Of a stretch of 64,000 nt of DNA, positions 46,937-57,256 are shown piece after piece. Both the position numbers and the translations under genes were made by a program. The notes under the pieces are model-generated. The model did not search any database and was not told where the DNA came from. It worked only from the letters and a program-made list of their open reading frames with translations. Source of the stretch: Chitiniphilus purpureus (lineage in GTDB: Bacteria; Pseudomonadota; Gammaproteobacteria; Burkholderiales; Chitinibacteraceae); assembly GCF_025642115.1 (NCBI RefSeq), contig NZ_CP106753.1, forward strand, positions 2,069,501 to 2,133,500, written 5' to 3'. Position 1 is the stretch's first letter. Every line of letters starts with the position of its first letter.

Positions 46937-47134
46937 TCAGCTGCCTTGGCAGCGTTCCAGACAGCTTTGATAGGCCGGTGCGCAAAGGCCGTAGTGGCCG
47001 TTGTTTACGCTCAGGCACATGTGGTACGTGTTCAGGCAGGTGGTGGGGGTGCAGGAACCGGCGTTGGCCACCGCACTGCCCATGCCCAAGGCAAAACCAA
47101 AACCGAAAACAAGCGTGATCAGCTTCTTCTTCAT
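46937..47134 (-). CDS. Small secreted Cys-rich peptide
   Basis: A 65-residue precursor with a strong Sec signal (MKKKLITLVFGFGFALGMGS, then AVANA). The predicted ~40-residue mature peptide contains six Cys, enough for three disulfides or a metal site. No family recognised. It lies 126 bases downstream of the glutaredoxin gene on the same strand, a possible redox link. The short length is the main uncertainty, but the signal sequence makes it credible. Confidence 0.65.
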   Translation of the reverse strand: MKKKLITLVFGFGFALGMGSAVANAGSCTPTTCLNTYHMCLSVNNGHYGLCAPAYQSCLERCQGS

Positions 47135-47260
47135 TTGCTAAGCCTCAAATTTGATGGATCGTGGAGAAAGGATTGCAGCACGGCAGTGCCGTACGGGAAG
47201 GGGGCTTGCAACGCGGCCCCGGATACCGGCCAATGGCTTGGCTCTCTTTGTTGGTTTCGT

Positions 47261-47650
47261 TTATCTGGCTTGCGTCAGCAGATTCAGTGCGGAATCGAAT
47301 TGATCGGGATCGAATCCGGCGATCTTCCGGTTGCCGATCAATACCAGCGGAAAGCTGTTGCCGCCCAGCTGTTCGAATTGCCTCCTGGCGTCCGGTTGCT
47401 TTTCGACGTCCAGATCGAGATAGGCCACGTTCCTTGCCTTCAAATAGGCCCGGGCCTTGGCGCAATACGGGCACCAGGCGGTGCCGTAAAGCACCACCTT
47501 GACTGACGGATCAGGGTAATAAGCTTGATAGTCGCCCGTCTCGGGCCTGGATTTGAACCATGCCGCCCCCTGCACCGCTGCATAGCCGGCACCGAGGCCG
47601 ACAGCAAGGAACAAGGCATAGTGCACCATGGATTTGATCATGCCGCGCAT
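47261..47650 (-). CDS. Membrane-anchored glutaredoxin
   Basis: A 129-residue protein with an N-terminal membrane segment (residues ~8-28) and a glutaredoxin domain. The active site is CPYC at 60-63, preceded by 'VVLYGTAWC', and 'GGNSFPLVLIGNRKIAGF' is the GSH-binding loop with the cis-Pro. The anchor would place the domain on one face of the inner membrane; positive residues before the helix suggest a periplasmic location. It probably reduces or glutathionylates envelope thiols. Confidence 0.8.
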   Translation of the reverse strand: MRGMIKSMVHYALFLAVGLGAGYAAVQGAAWFKSRPETGDYQAYYPDPSVKVVLYGTAWCPYCAKARAYLKARNVAYLDLDVEKQPDARRQFEQLGGNSFPLVLIGNRKIAGFDPDQFDSALNLLTQAR

Positions 47651-48108
47651 GAGATGGGGCTCCCGTGGTTGTTATTGGTCTGATCGGCTTGGACAGGGCT
47701 GAGCCAGGGTTGAAACGCTTGTTGCACAGCAGGTGATGCATGGGGCGGTTGAATAGGGGGTGATAAAAGGCCGGCGCCGGGCAGCGCGGTAGCCGGCTGA
47801 ACCGTGACGGCAATCAATCAACCTGAAGCACGCCTCATATTCAACACGTGTTCTGAAAAGCCCGGAAGGTCGCTTCAATATTGATCTTGTCATGGAATGA
47901 AACAGGTATCGAGGCTTGATGAAGCAATTCAGGCAGACCTGGAGAAGATAGTGGAAAGAATAGGGAAGGGCAAGCGGCGTCTGTTGTGACATTAATGTCA
48001 CGATAATGAAAACCTGGCGGATTGGCGCAGGGCATTTGCAAGGGATAAGTTCCCGGTGCATTCACTGCCGGGCACGGTTGCCTACCGGCGGTGGCCGGGG
48101 TGCTGTAT
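47651..48108. other. Gap with nothing recognisable
   Basis: 458 bases between two minus-strand genes. No open frame with coding bias, no RNA gene and no repeat that I can see. Confidence 0.5.
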
Positions 48109-48759
48109 CTAGCTTTTGTTGCCGTCACTCCCGGCGCCGAAGGCGAGCTTGATCGCATGGGTGCGCAGATCCGCAGGCCAATCCGCCAGCTGTTGCTCGA
48201 AGCGGGCACGGTCGTCGGCAAACAGTGCCCGCAAGGCTTCTTCGAAGCCGGGCAGATCGCCGCCGATGGCGGACATGAAGCGGTACGCGGCTTCTTGCGC
48301 CGTACGGCGCGCCTCTTTCCCGCCATCGTTCTTCCGGGCGGTTTCCACCAGCCTGCGCAGCGTGGCGGAGATACCACCCGGCTGCGCCGCCAGCCATTCC
48401 CAGTGTCTTGGCAGCAGTGTCACTTCGCGCGCGATCACGCCCAGCCTGGGGCGCCCGCGGCCGCGCGCTTCCGGAAGCCGGGCCGGAGGGCTTGCCTGTC
48501 CGGCCGCCGATTGCTGTGGTGCATCCGCCCCGGCCATCGTGGGCGGCAGCCGGGACAGCCGGGAAATCAGCTCGGCCTTGGTGCCGCGCAGATCCAGATC
48601 GATCGTGCGTCCGGTCTCATCGTCGAAGACCAGGCAGCAAGGCGTATCCGCACGTTCCGTGGCGGCCTTTACTGCCAGCGCAACCTCGACCAGTGGCCCC
48701 GAAAGCAGCAGCCGGCTGCCTGCGAACGCGGTACAGGATCGGACGAGTTGTTCGGTCAT
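48109..48759 (-). CDS. DUF2239 family protein
   Basis: A 216-residue protein with the DUF2239 pattern: an N-terminal 'CTAFAGSRLLLSG' and 'DDETGRTIDLDLRGTKAEL' domain, a 'RGRPRLGVIAREVTLLPRHWEWLAAQPGG' middle, and a helical C-terminus with 'PGFEEALRALFADD'. The central part resembles a ribbon/helix DNA-binding segment, but the function is not established. Confidence 0.75.
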   Translation of the reverse strand: MTEQLVRSCTAFAGSRLLLSGPLVEVALAVKAATERADTPCCLVFDDETGRTIDLDLRGTKAELISRLSRLPPTMAGADAPQQSAAGQASPPARLPEARGRGRPRLGVIAREVTLLPRHWEWLAAQPGGISATLRRLVETARKNDGGKEARRTAQEAAYRFMSAIGGDLPGFEEALRALFADDRARFEQQLADWPADLRTHAIKLAFGAGSDGNKS

Positions 48760-48791
48760 GGGGGCTGGCCTGTGAATGAAGTGAAGCCAAT

Positions 48792-48821
48792 AATATACTG
48801 GGTAAAAATATAAATAATCAA
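48792..48821 (-). promoter_or_regulatory. Putative sigma70 promoter of the DUF2239 gene
   Basis: Read on the minus strand: TTGATT (48816-48821), an 18-base spacer and TATATT (48792-48797), within a sharply AT-rich 60-base patch 33 bases upstream of the ATG. The rest of the 48760-49175 gap shows no gene. Confidence 0.4.
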
Positions 48822-49175
48822 TAAATACCTGGTTATATTTGCTGGGCAGCGCGCTGGCCGCTCACTTGCCGGGTTTGGGCATGGCCGGCGCTGGATGCCT
48901 GTGCGAATGTCTGCAGCCGCACCCTGCGGCGACTGCGCCCAAGCGGGGGTGGCGGCTACACTGGGGGTCGCATGCAAGCCGTGGCGCTGTTGAGCGCCAC
49001 CGCTGCAGTAAAAAGGCTCATGTCCAATGTCTGGCAAATGTCAGCTGCCGTGGCCAACTTGTTCAACCGGGCAGCCAACCGCTGGGTGGTGGCGGTGCTG
49101 CCGCCATTGCCCCGTGCCGGTTGCAGATGATTTCCACCGTGAAGCAACACCCACTTCCATTTACGGAGCCCATGC

Positions 49176-49625
49176 ATGGAACCGATCAACGCGCGTTCGG
49201 ACGTGAGAACCAAGCTCATCGAAGCAACGCCTGCGCAAGTCTTCGCTGCGATCCGAGATCCGTCCAAAGTTGCAAGATGGTGGGGTCCGGACGGTTTCAG
49301 CAGCACCATCCACCAGTTCGAGTTTCATCCGGGCGGGTGGTGGCGCCTGACCCTGCATGGCCCTGATGGCACGGACTTCCCGAACGAATACCGTCTCGTG
49401 CGCATCGAGCCGGATCGCATGGTGCAGATCGCGCACCCCTCGCCAGACCACTGCTTCGTGCTCACCATCGAACTCACCCGGCGCGGGGACGCAACCCTTG
49501 TTTCCTGGCAGCAGACGTTCGATCAAGCCGAGCACTACCAGCCGCTGGCTGAGTTCCTGGCGCAAGCCAATGAGCAGGTGCTGGCGCGTCTGGCAGCCGA
49601 AGTGCATCCGCCATCCGCTGCCTGA
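49176..49625 (+). CDS. SRPBCC / AHSA1-like protein
   Basis: A 149-residue protein with the AHSA1 (START-like) pattern: 'IEATPAQVFAAIRDPSKVARWWGPDGF' near the N-terminus, 'EFHPGGWWRLTLHGPDG', and a C-terminal helix 'YQPLAEFLAQANEQVLARLAAE'. It is likely a small ligand-binding or stress-associated cytosolic protein. An ACGGAG site precedes the ATG. Confidence 0.82.
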   Translation: MEPINARSDVRTKLIEATPAQVFAAIRDPSKVARWWGPDGFSSTIHQFEFHPGGWWRLTLHGPDGTDFPNEYRLVRIEPDRMVQIAHPSPDHCFVLTIELTRRGDATLVSWQQTFDQAEHYQPLAEFLAQANEQVLARLAAEVHPPSAA

Positions 49626-50039
49626 TTTCCCGGGCAACCGGATCGCCTGCCATCGCGGATCTGGCTTTGCTGGTTACCGGGCGTCGGTCGCTTCCGGCTC
49701 GGGCTGGGCAAGCCCGGGCCAGTCGCGTGGTGGCGCATACCCGCCTGCATCGAGCGGCGATGGCAATTGGCACCGCGGTCTCCACCGTGTTGAAAAAGAT
49801 TCCCAACGGCGCGGCCACCCTTTTCCAGGAAACCCCGCTGTCCAACCGCATCGCACAGCGGTTGTTCAAGTGGCGACGGCGCAGGATGTGATAGGAGGGC
49901 ATGCACGCCGTGACCGCTCGGCCTTGCATGGTGCCGTTCCATTGCGCCACCGTCTCCAGGCACAGTCCACCGCGCTGCTGCAATCCGTATTTGTAGGAAA
50001 AAAGAAAGGTTTACTTTGGCGTTGCCATGGCTTGTATCT
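49626..50039. other. Gap with nothing recognisable
   Basis: About 410 bases before the hairpin at 50040. Open frames are short and lack codon bias. Confidence 0.45.
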
Positions 50040-50064
50040 ATTGGGGGAGCACCTGACCCCCAAT
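50040..50064. repeat. Perfect 8-bp inverted repeat upstream of the PEP-CTERM gene
   Basis: ATTGGGGG, a 9-base loop, then CCCCCAAT, ending 22 bases before the ATG. The stem could act as an operator or leader hairpin. There is no T-tract, so a terminator is unlikely. Confidence 0.55.
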
Positions 50065-50086
50065 GGACCTGTTGAGGAGACCAGTC

Positions 50087-50800
50087 ATGCAGATGAAGTA
50101 CCTGAGTGGCGCCCTGGCTATCGCGCTGAGCCCGGCTTTTGCCCAGGCGGCGTTGATCGATGTGCTGGGCATGCTGACGTTGAACTTGGACGGCCCCATG
50201 ACGGCAACCGTTTCACAGGCCAATGTGGTGCGCGACAACTATTCGTTCATCGAAACCACGGTACGGATTGCACCGAATGGTGGAGGGCCTATCTACCTGG
50301 ATTCGGACTGGGGCGCGCTCAGTGCCACATACAGCCTCAATATCCGCAACAACGCGGGGTATGCGGTCAGCGGTTTCAGCATCGGCGCGAGCCAGCTTGA
50401 AAAGTATTCCGTCAAGTATTACCCGGTCGATGTGGGGGGCACGGTATCGCACCAACAGAATGGGCAACAGGTGCGGCTGGATCACGGCATCCCGTTCACC
50501 GAGCCGGATTCCGACTACTTTCTCCATACCTGGGTTGATTTTGCGTCTTACGGTTTCGCTGCGCAGATCAGTCCCAATACACCGCAGACGCACAGCATCG
50601 GCGTGAACTACGCCGCGTCGCTCGGGGAGCCCAATCCGGGTTGGGGTGGCTATGCCTATATCCGCCCGGCCGAGGTGACCTTCAGCATCTATGACCCTCG
50701 CACCGTCGTTCCCGTGCCGGAGCCCGCCACCTATGCGCTGACCGGCCTGGGCCTGCTTGCCCTCTGGCCACGCCGCCGCAAGACCGCTGGCGTGGCATAG
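50087..50800 (+). CDS. PEP-CTERM sorted exported protein
   Basis: A 237-residue precursor with a Sec signal (MQMKYLSGALAIALSPAFAQA) and a C-terminal sorting signal: VPEPATYALTGLGLL, then a hydrophobic stretch and RRRK. This is the PEP-CTERM signal processed by exosortase in exopolysaccharide-producing bacteria. The middle is a beta-rich extracellular domain of unknown type. A GAGGAGA site supports ATG 50087. An exosortase gene is expected elsewhere in the genome. Confidence 0.85.
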   Translation: MQMKYLSGALAIALSPAFAQAALIDVLGMLTLNLDGPMTATVSQANVVRDNYSFIETTVRIAPNGGGPIYLDSDWGALSATYSLNIRNNAGYAVSGFSIGASQLEKYSVKYYPVDVGGTVSHQQNGQQVRLDHGIPFTEPDSDYFLHTWVDFASYGFAAQISPNTPQTHSIGVNYAASLGEPNPGWGGYAYIRPAEVTFSIYDPRTVVPVPEPATYALTGLGLLALWPRRRKTAGVA

Positions 50801-50913
50801 AGGGGAAACGAGGCCGCGGTGCCGTGCTGCCCCGGCGGCCCGGTGCGCCTGATTCAGGCGCCGACCGCCGTGCCACCGTGCCATGGCCGGGTGCGAACAG
50901 GCCCGGGCCGGCG

Positions 50914-53049
50914 TCAGAACACGACCTGCAGGCCGATCCGGGCGCTGCGCTTGCCTTGAGGCGCAATATCGCGGGTCAGTGCACTGGCGTAGCGGATCTC
51001 CTCGTTGCCAAGATTGTCGCCGCGCAGATAGGCCAGCCAGTCGCTGGCGCCTTGCCGGAAGCGGTAGCCGACCGCGATGTTGGACACCGTATGGCCGTCG
51101 GTCGGGGTATCGCCTGCCGGTATCTTGGTCTGGTCGGCGGCGTGCTGCAGTTCACCCCGCACCGACCAGGGCCCTTGGCTGTAGACCAACGCGCCGGCGA
51201 TGCGCACCGGCGCGAGACGCGGCAGCGGTTCGCCGGTGGCGCGGTTTGCACCGCGGGTGATATCCCCCCATACCAGCAGGTCGACCTTGTCGGCGCCATC
51301 CAGCAACCGCCAGCTGCTGTCGAATTCCAGCCCATACAGCTTGGCCGGGACACCGCGGTACCGGTATTCGGGGGATTCCCCCTCGTGCCGCTCCGTGCCG
51401 CAATGGTCGTGATCGCCATGGCTGTGGCACCACCGGCCGGTGGAGGCCAGCGCAATGAAATTGGCGTAGCGGCCGTAGTAGGCGCCGAGCGACAGCCGGG
51501 TTGCGCCGGCCTGATAGCGCAGTGCGGCGTCGATGGATGTGGCGCGTTCCTCATCGGCATCCGGGTCGCCGCGTTCAAAGGTACCGGTGGCAACGTGCTG
51601 GCCGTTGGCGTACAGCTCGTACTGGCTGGGTGCGCGCTCGGTGTACGCCAGTTGCCCGGCCAGCGACCAGCCTTGCGCAAGGGGCGCCACCAGGCCGGCC
51701 GAGAGCGAGCCCGTGGTGAAGCTGCGGTCCCGCATGCCGGCAAAGCGCCGGTTGCCGGCGTCATCCGGCTCGACCCGGCTCAGGTCGACGCGTCCGCCGA
51801 TGCTCAGCTGCACGGCACGCAGCTGCCACTGCTCCAGCGCAAACAACGCCAGCTGGTCGGTATCGGTATCCGGGATGAAGGCTTCTTCCCCCAACGCGGA
51901 AAAACGGCGCTGCCCGAACTGCAGGCCGATGATGCCGTCGGCGCCGGCCAGCGGCGCATGGCGGGCCTCGATCCGGCCTTCATGGCCGTTGTGCTTGAAC
52001 GTGCTGCCTACTTCGCGGCCATGCAGTTCCTGATGACGGTAGTCGGTATAGGCCAGATCGGCCTGCAGCCGGGTCAGCGGGCCGGCCAGCCCATCCTTGG
52101 CAAACGACAGCGCCAGCCGGTCCTGCTTGAGTTTCAGCCTCACCGCCTCCTCGGCGATCGAACCGTAGTTGCTGCGATAGCTGCCGACCGATACGCCCAG
52201 GTGGCCGTCTTCCCAGGTACGGGCAAGCCCGACGGCCCCGCCCCAGGCGCGGCTGTCGCTGTTGGGCAGCGTGCCCTGGGCCGGATCGGCGTGCGCCTCA
52301 TGCGGATGATCCTCGCCGTCCCCGCCTTCATGCCCATGCTCGTGTTCCGGCGGCGCATAGCTGCCCAGGCCGGCGCGCTGACGCGGGGACCAGGCATGGC
52401 CCGGAATGCGCAGCGCCCGGCTGCGGCGGTTGAAACCGTCGACATGCAATGCATAGTCGCCGTTGCCGGTTTCGAGCTGGCCGGCAAGCAGCCGCTCGCT
52501 GGCTGCACCACCGTATTCGGTACGCACCCTGCCGGTGGGACCATCGATGCGTGTTTTCGGAATGCGGTTGTCCAGCGCATTGACCACGCCGCCGATGGCG
52601 CTGCCACCGTAGAGCAGTGCCGCCGGGCCGCGCACCACCTCGATGCGTTCGACGCCGGCCACGTCCTGCGCCACCGCATGGTCGTAGGAGAGGGCAGACG
52701 CATCCAGCGTGCCGATGCCGTTCTGCAGCAGGCGGATGCGATCGCCATCCAGACCGCGCAGCACCGGGCGGCTGGCCCCGGGACCGAATGAAGTCGAGGC
52801 CACCCCGGGCTGGCCGGCCAGCACCTCGCCCAATGTGGTGGCATCGCGCCACAACAACGCCTGTCCTTGCAGCACGGTGCTTGCGCCGGCGAGGTCGGCA
52901 TTGCCAAGCGGGTTGGCGGTGACCAGGACCGAGGGCAACGCCGTTGCGGGCTCGGCAAAGGCGGCAGGCATATGGGCCAGGGCGATCGCCATGGCCAATG
53001 GCAGGCTTGGCCGCGGCTGAGGTCGGCGGCGGGGAACGGGGTGCAGCAT
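50914..53049 (-). CDS. TonB-dependent receptor, ZnuD-like with His-rich loops
   Basis: A 711-residue outer-membrane receptor with a signal sequence (ending AFA), a plug domain ('LPSVLVTANPLG', 'GVASTSFGPGASRPVLRGLDGDRIRLLQNG', 'IEVVRGPAALLYGGSAIGGVVN') and a C-terminal 22-strand barrel ending in F. Two His-rich loops stand out: EHEHGHEGGDGEDHPHEAHA and HSHGDHDHC. They suggest zinc (or another divalent metal) capture as in ZnuD. ATG 53049 has GGAG 8 bases upstream; an in-frame ATG at 53061 lacks one. Confidence 0.88.
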   Translation of the reverse strand: MLHPVPRRRPQPRPSLPLAMAIALAHMPAAFAEPATALPSVLVTANPLGNADLAGASTVLQGQALLWRDATTLGEVLAGQPGVASTSFGPGASRPVLRGLDGDRIRLLQNGIGTLDASALSYDHAVAQDVAGVERIEVVRGPAALLYGGSAIGGVVNALDNRIPKTRIDGPTGRVRTEYGGAASERLLAGQLETGNGDYALHVDGFNRRSRALRIPGHAWSPRQRAGLGSYAPPEHEHGHEGGDGEDHPHEAHADPAQGTLPNSDSRAWGGAVGLARTWEDGHLGVSVGSYRSNYGSIAEEAVRLKLKQDRLALSFAKDGLAGPLTRLQADLAYTDYRHQELHGREVGSTFKHNGHEGRIEARHAPLAGADGIIGLQFGQRRFSALGEEAFIPDTDTDQLALFALEQWQLRAVQLSIGGRVDLSRVEPDDAGNRRFAGMRDRSFTTGSLSAGLVAPLAQGWSLAGQLAYTERAPSQYELYANGQHVATGTFERGDPDADEERATSIDAALRYQAGATRLSLGAYYGRYANFIALASTGRWCHSHGDHDHCGTERHEGESPEYRYRGVPAKLYGLEFDSSWRLLDGADKVDLLVWGDITRGANRATGEPLPRLAPVRIAGALVYSQGPWSVRGELQHAADQTKIPAGDTPTDGHTVSNIAVGYRFRQGASDWLAYLRGDNLGNEEIRYASALTRDIAPQGKRSARIGLQVVF

Positions 53050-54094
53050 TGCAAACTCCATCGTGGTGGGATTCGGTCCAGGTGCCCACGCCTGGCTCAA
53101 GGCCTTATCAGCCCTGGGCCGGCAACCTTGGGAGCACTGCCTTGCCAGCCGCAACTGGCCCTTGAAGACGAGTGCCACCGGCCGCTGAGTGCCTTCCGGG
53201 CTGCAGTCAGCCGGGCTGCCGGGACAGGCAGGGCATGGTGCCCGGCAGCGACAACGACTCAGGGTGGCAAGGTGTTGCTTGGGCAGCCGTGCCGCGCAGA
53301 TAAGCAATGGCCTTCCGCTGACAGCAAAGCAGGCAGACAGCGGGGCGGGGCTGCGGGCGGCAAGGCAGCATATGAAACCTGGTTGCATTTATTTTGCAAC
53401 AAGGTATCAAAAGAACGCTGTTAATGCAATGAAGTTGCAAATTGGCGAGCAGTGCGGGCTTGCCGGCTGTACCACGCATCCGGCATGAGTGCAGCGCCTG
53501 CCAGGCCAACGACGCTGCACTGCCGCCCATTGCCGTGCAGCGGAGCAGCGTGGCGATGCGCGCCTGTCTGCCACTGCACGAAATACCGGTGTGGCCCTTC
53601 CAGGGTGGCGATGGGAATGGCAGCGTTGCTGGAGAGGGGGCGAGGCAGAGGCCCCGGGGCACCTTGCTGCTGCACGCCGAAACACCGCTCGCCAGGGTGA
53701 GGAAGTCAGCCACGCAGACGGCGGGTGGCGGGGCCACGCCCGACTGCGTCCTGCGCAGGTTGGACGCCGTCTGCCTTCAAGTCTTGAATCGGCTCACCAA
53801 GGTGATTGGCGCTTGCCCCTGAAGCCGGGCGCTTTGCATCTGCAGTTGGCAGACCAGCGCAGCAGTTGCTTCCCACCCGGCGCATGCGCTCACCCGTTGC
53901 AAGTGACAGGAAGCCTCCCATCTGATCTGCTGCACACGCTACCGCTTCAACGTCGATGCGGCACAGCGCTCTGGCATCACGGCACGAACACCGCTTCAGC
54001 GCCGCACCGGGCCCCGTTTCGGTTGCCATCGGGTACTGCTATCGTAGGCAGCGCGGACAATCACGCAATTCCTTTGACTTAATTGGAGCAGCAG
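53050..54094. other. 1-kb gap between the TonB receptor and arr
   Basis: No convincing gene; open frames on both strands lack codon bias and known domains. It must contain the receptor promoter. The only structured element I see is the palindrome at 53382. Confidence 0.45.
53382..53400. promoter_or_regulatory. Palindrome GTTGCA-N7-TGCAAC, possible operator
   Basis: Perfect 6-bp arms within an AT-rich patch ~330 bases upstream of the TonB receptor. Another GTTGCAA half-site lies ~30 bases to the right. A metal-responsive repressor site is possible, but it does not match a Zur consensus I can state with confidence. Confidence 0.3.
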
Positions 54095-54511
54095 GTGACC
54101 AGCATCGACCATCCCGATTCGCAGACGTACTACCACGGCACCAAGGCTGATCTGAAGGCGGGTGACCTGATCGAGGCCGGTTATGCCTCCAACTACGGCA
54201 GGCGGAAACAGGCTGCATTCGTCTACCTGACTGCCACATTGGATGCAGCCATCTGGGGGGCCGAGCTGGCCATGGGGGCCGGGCGCGGCAGGATCTATAT
54301 CGTGGAACCGACAGGGCCCATCGAGGATGATCCAAACCTGACGGACAAGCGCTTTCCCGGCAATCCTACGAAGTCATACCGGTCACGGCATCCGTTTCGG
54401 GTCGTAGGCGAGGTGGCGGATTGGCAAGGCCACTCGCCGGAACAGCTCAAGCAGATGCAGGATCACCTTGAACACCTCAAGCAACAGGGTATTGAGGCCA
54501 TTGAAGAGTAG
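54095..54511 (+). CDS. arr: Rifamycin ADP-ribosyltransferase Arr
   Basis: A 138-residue protein that closely follows the Arr family: 'YYHGTKADLKAGDLIEAGYASNYG' in the first third, 'AFVYLTATLDAAIWGAELA', 'GRGRIYIVEPTGPIEDDPNLTDK' and 'FPGNPTKSYRS'. Arr uses NAD+ to ADP-ribosylate rifamycins and so inactivates them. Length is typical. GGAG lies 6 bases before the GTG start at 54095; a TTG start at 54083 would add four residues. Confidence 0.92.
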   Translation: MTSIDHPDSQTYYHGTKADLKAGDLIEAGYASNYGRRKQAAFVYLTATLDAAIWGAELAMGAGRGRIYIVEPTGPIEDDPNLTDKRFPGNPTKSYRSRHPFRVVGEVADWQGHSPEQLKQMQDHLEHLKQQGIEAIEE

Positions 54512-54801
54512 GGATGGCCGGGCCCGCAGGTGGTGGGATTGACCAAGCGTGCCCGTGCGGCCGCCAAGCTCTGGCATTGCATGCCGACGGATGCGTCTAT
54601 GCCGCACCGATGAAGCGCCACCCGGGTTGGATATGCCCCTGCTGCCTACCGTTGGAAGCCTCGATGAGATCATCGGCCGTTCGATCCGCATCAGTTGCGT
54701 TGGCGCCTCCTTCAAGGCATCGCATTCATAGCCGGATACCAGCAGGGGAGCGGGGTGTTGCAATCACCTGATTGCAGTAGCGCAACCCGGCGGCGCAAAA
54801 C

Positions 54802-54833
54802 AAAAAACCCCTTGATTTCTCAAGGGGTTTTTC
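54802..54833 (-). terminator. Rho-independent terminator of the tRNA operon
   Basis: A 12-bp stem (AAAACCCCTTGA / TCAAGGGGTTTT) with a TTTC loop at 54804-54831 and a T-run on the minus strand, just downstream of tRNA-His. Confidence 0.85.
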
Positions 54834-54837
54834 ATTT

Positions 54838-54913
54838 TGGGGTGGCTGATGGGACTCGAACCCACGACGACAGGAATCACAATCCTGGACTCTACCAACT
54901 GAGCTACAGCCAC
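54838..54913 (-). tRNA. tRNA-His (GTG)
   Basis: A 76-base cloverleaf on the minus strand. Acceptor GTGGCTG/CAGCCAC, anticodon loop TTGTGAT, T-loop TTCGAGT, and CCA encoded. Last tRNA of a three-gene cluster. Confidence 0.95.
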
Positions 54914-54979
54914 CACTGAGCGGTGTGTCATCCGGCTGGGCCGTCTGACGTCAATCGTTTCAATACTGCTACCGGTTCC

Positions 54980-55056
54980 TGGCACGCTCGACAGGAATCG
55001 AACCTGTAACCTACGGCTTAGAAGGCCGTTGCTCTATCCGGTTGAGCTACGAGCGC
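54980..55056 (-). tRNA. tRNA-Arg (TCT)
   Basis: A 77-base cloverleaf on the minus strand. Acceptor GCGCTCG/CGAGCGT, anticodon loop CTTCTAA, T-loop TTCGATT, CCA encoded. Confidence 0.95.
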
Positions 55057-55092
55057 CCGGTATATACAAAGCCTTCTTTACGCCGGAAGTTC

Positions 55093-55169
55093 TGGTCGGG
55101 GCGGTGGGATTCGAACTCACGACCCTCTGTTCCCAAAACAGATGCGCTACCAGGCTGCGCTACGCCCCG
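55093..55169 (-). tRNA. tRNA-Pro (TGG)
   Basis: A 77-base cloverleaf on the minus strand. Acceptor CGGGGCG/CGCCCCG, anticodon loop TTTGGGA, T-loop TTCGAAT, CCA encoded. First tRNA of the cluster; it is divergent from folD, so the two promoters lie in 55170-55328. Confidence 0.95.
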
Positions 55170-55328
55170 AACAGAGGCGCGACTATAGCGCCAGCGGCCG
55201 GGGCGGTCAAGCGCGGGCGTGCCCGCAATTGAGCGAACGCGGGGAAGAATGCGACAATGGCGGCCGTTTTCGAGTCCATTTCTTCTTTGCCGGTGCCGCT
55301 GCGCCCGGTTCACCGGAGTTCTCCCCAG

Positions 55329-56185
<857 letters not shown>

Positions 56186-56186
<1 letters not shown>

Positions 56187-57211
56187 TGGCCTACGGTCTG
56201 CTCAAGCCGCTGGCGTTCCTGATGGACCCGGAACGCGCGCACCACGCCACGCTGCGCTCGGCGGAGCTGTTGCATTCGCTGGGATTCCTGCGGGCCTTCA
56301 CGGCAACCGCCGTGGCGGACCCGGTGCACGTGATGGGGCTGGATTTTCCCAACCCGGTCGGTCTGGCTGCGGGCCTGGACAAGAATGGCGAATATATCGA
56401 TGTGCTCGCCGACCTGGGCTTCGGTTTCATCGAGATCGGCACCGTCACGCCACGGCCCCAGCCGGGCAACCCCAAGCCGCGGCTGTTCCGGCTGCCGCAG
56501 GCCGAGGCCATCATCAATCGGATGGGGTTCAACAACGCCGGTGTCGAGGTGTTGATCGCCAACGTCAGGGCGGCGCAGTACAAGGGCATCCTCGGCATCA
56601 ACATCGGCAAGAATTTCGATACGCCGATCGAGCGCGCCACCGACGACTATCTGATCGGGCTGGAGCGGGTGTATGAGTACGCCAGCTACGTCACGGTCAA
56701 CATATCCAGCCCCAACACCAAGAACCTGCGCCAGTTGCAGGATGCGGACGAACTGGGCCGGCTGCTCGCCTCGCTCAAGCACAAGCAGACCGAGCTAGCC
56801 GACCGGCATGGGCGGTATGTGCCGCTGGCGCTGAAGATCGCGCCGGATCTGGAGGCCCATCAGATCCAGGATATCGCCGAGCGGCTGGTCGGCAACCGCA
56901 TCGACGCGGTCATCGCCACCAACACCACGCTGTCGCGGGTGGGGGTGGAGCATCTGCAGCACGGGCAGGAGACGGGCGGGCTGTCCGGCGCGCCGGTGCG
57001 CGCCAAATCCACCCATGTGATCCGCGAACTGGCCGAACTGCTGCAAGGCGAGGTGCCTATCATCGGCGTGGGCGGCATCCTCGGCGGCGAGGATGCGGTC
57101 GAGAAGATGCATGCCGGGGCCAGTCTGGTACAACTCTACAGCGGGCTGGTCTATCACGGGCCGGCGCTGGTGGGCGATTGCATCGAGGCGATCGCCCGCG
57201 TCCGCTCGTGA
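56186..57211 (+). CDS. pyrD: Dihydroorotate dehydrogenase (quinone), class 2
   Basis: A 341-residue membrane-associated FMN enzyme that oxidises dihydroorotate to orotate in pyrimidine synthesis, passing electrons to quinone. The N-terminal amphipathic helix region ([18 protein letters not shown]) is that of class 2. FMN and substrate motifs: '[17 protein letters not shown]', '[20 protein letters not shown]', '[12 protein letters not shown]' with the catalytic Ser, and 'IIGVGGI'. Translationally coupled to folD. Confidence 0.96.
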
Positions 57212-57256
57212 ATGAAAGACGTGCCGGCCTGCGCCGGCGCGATGACGGTGAGGCCG

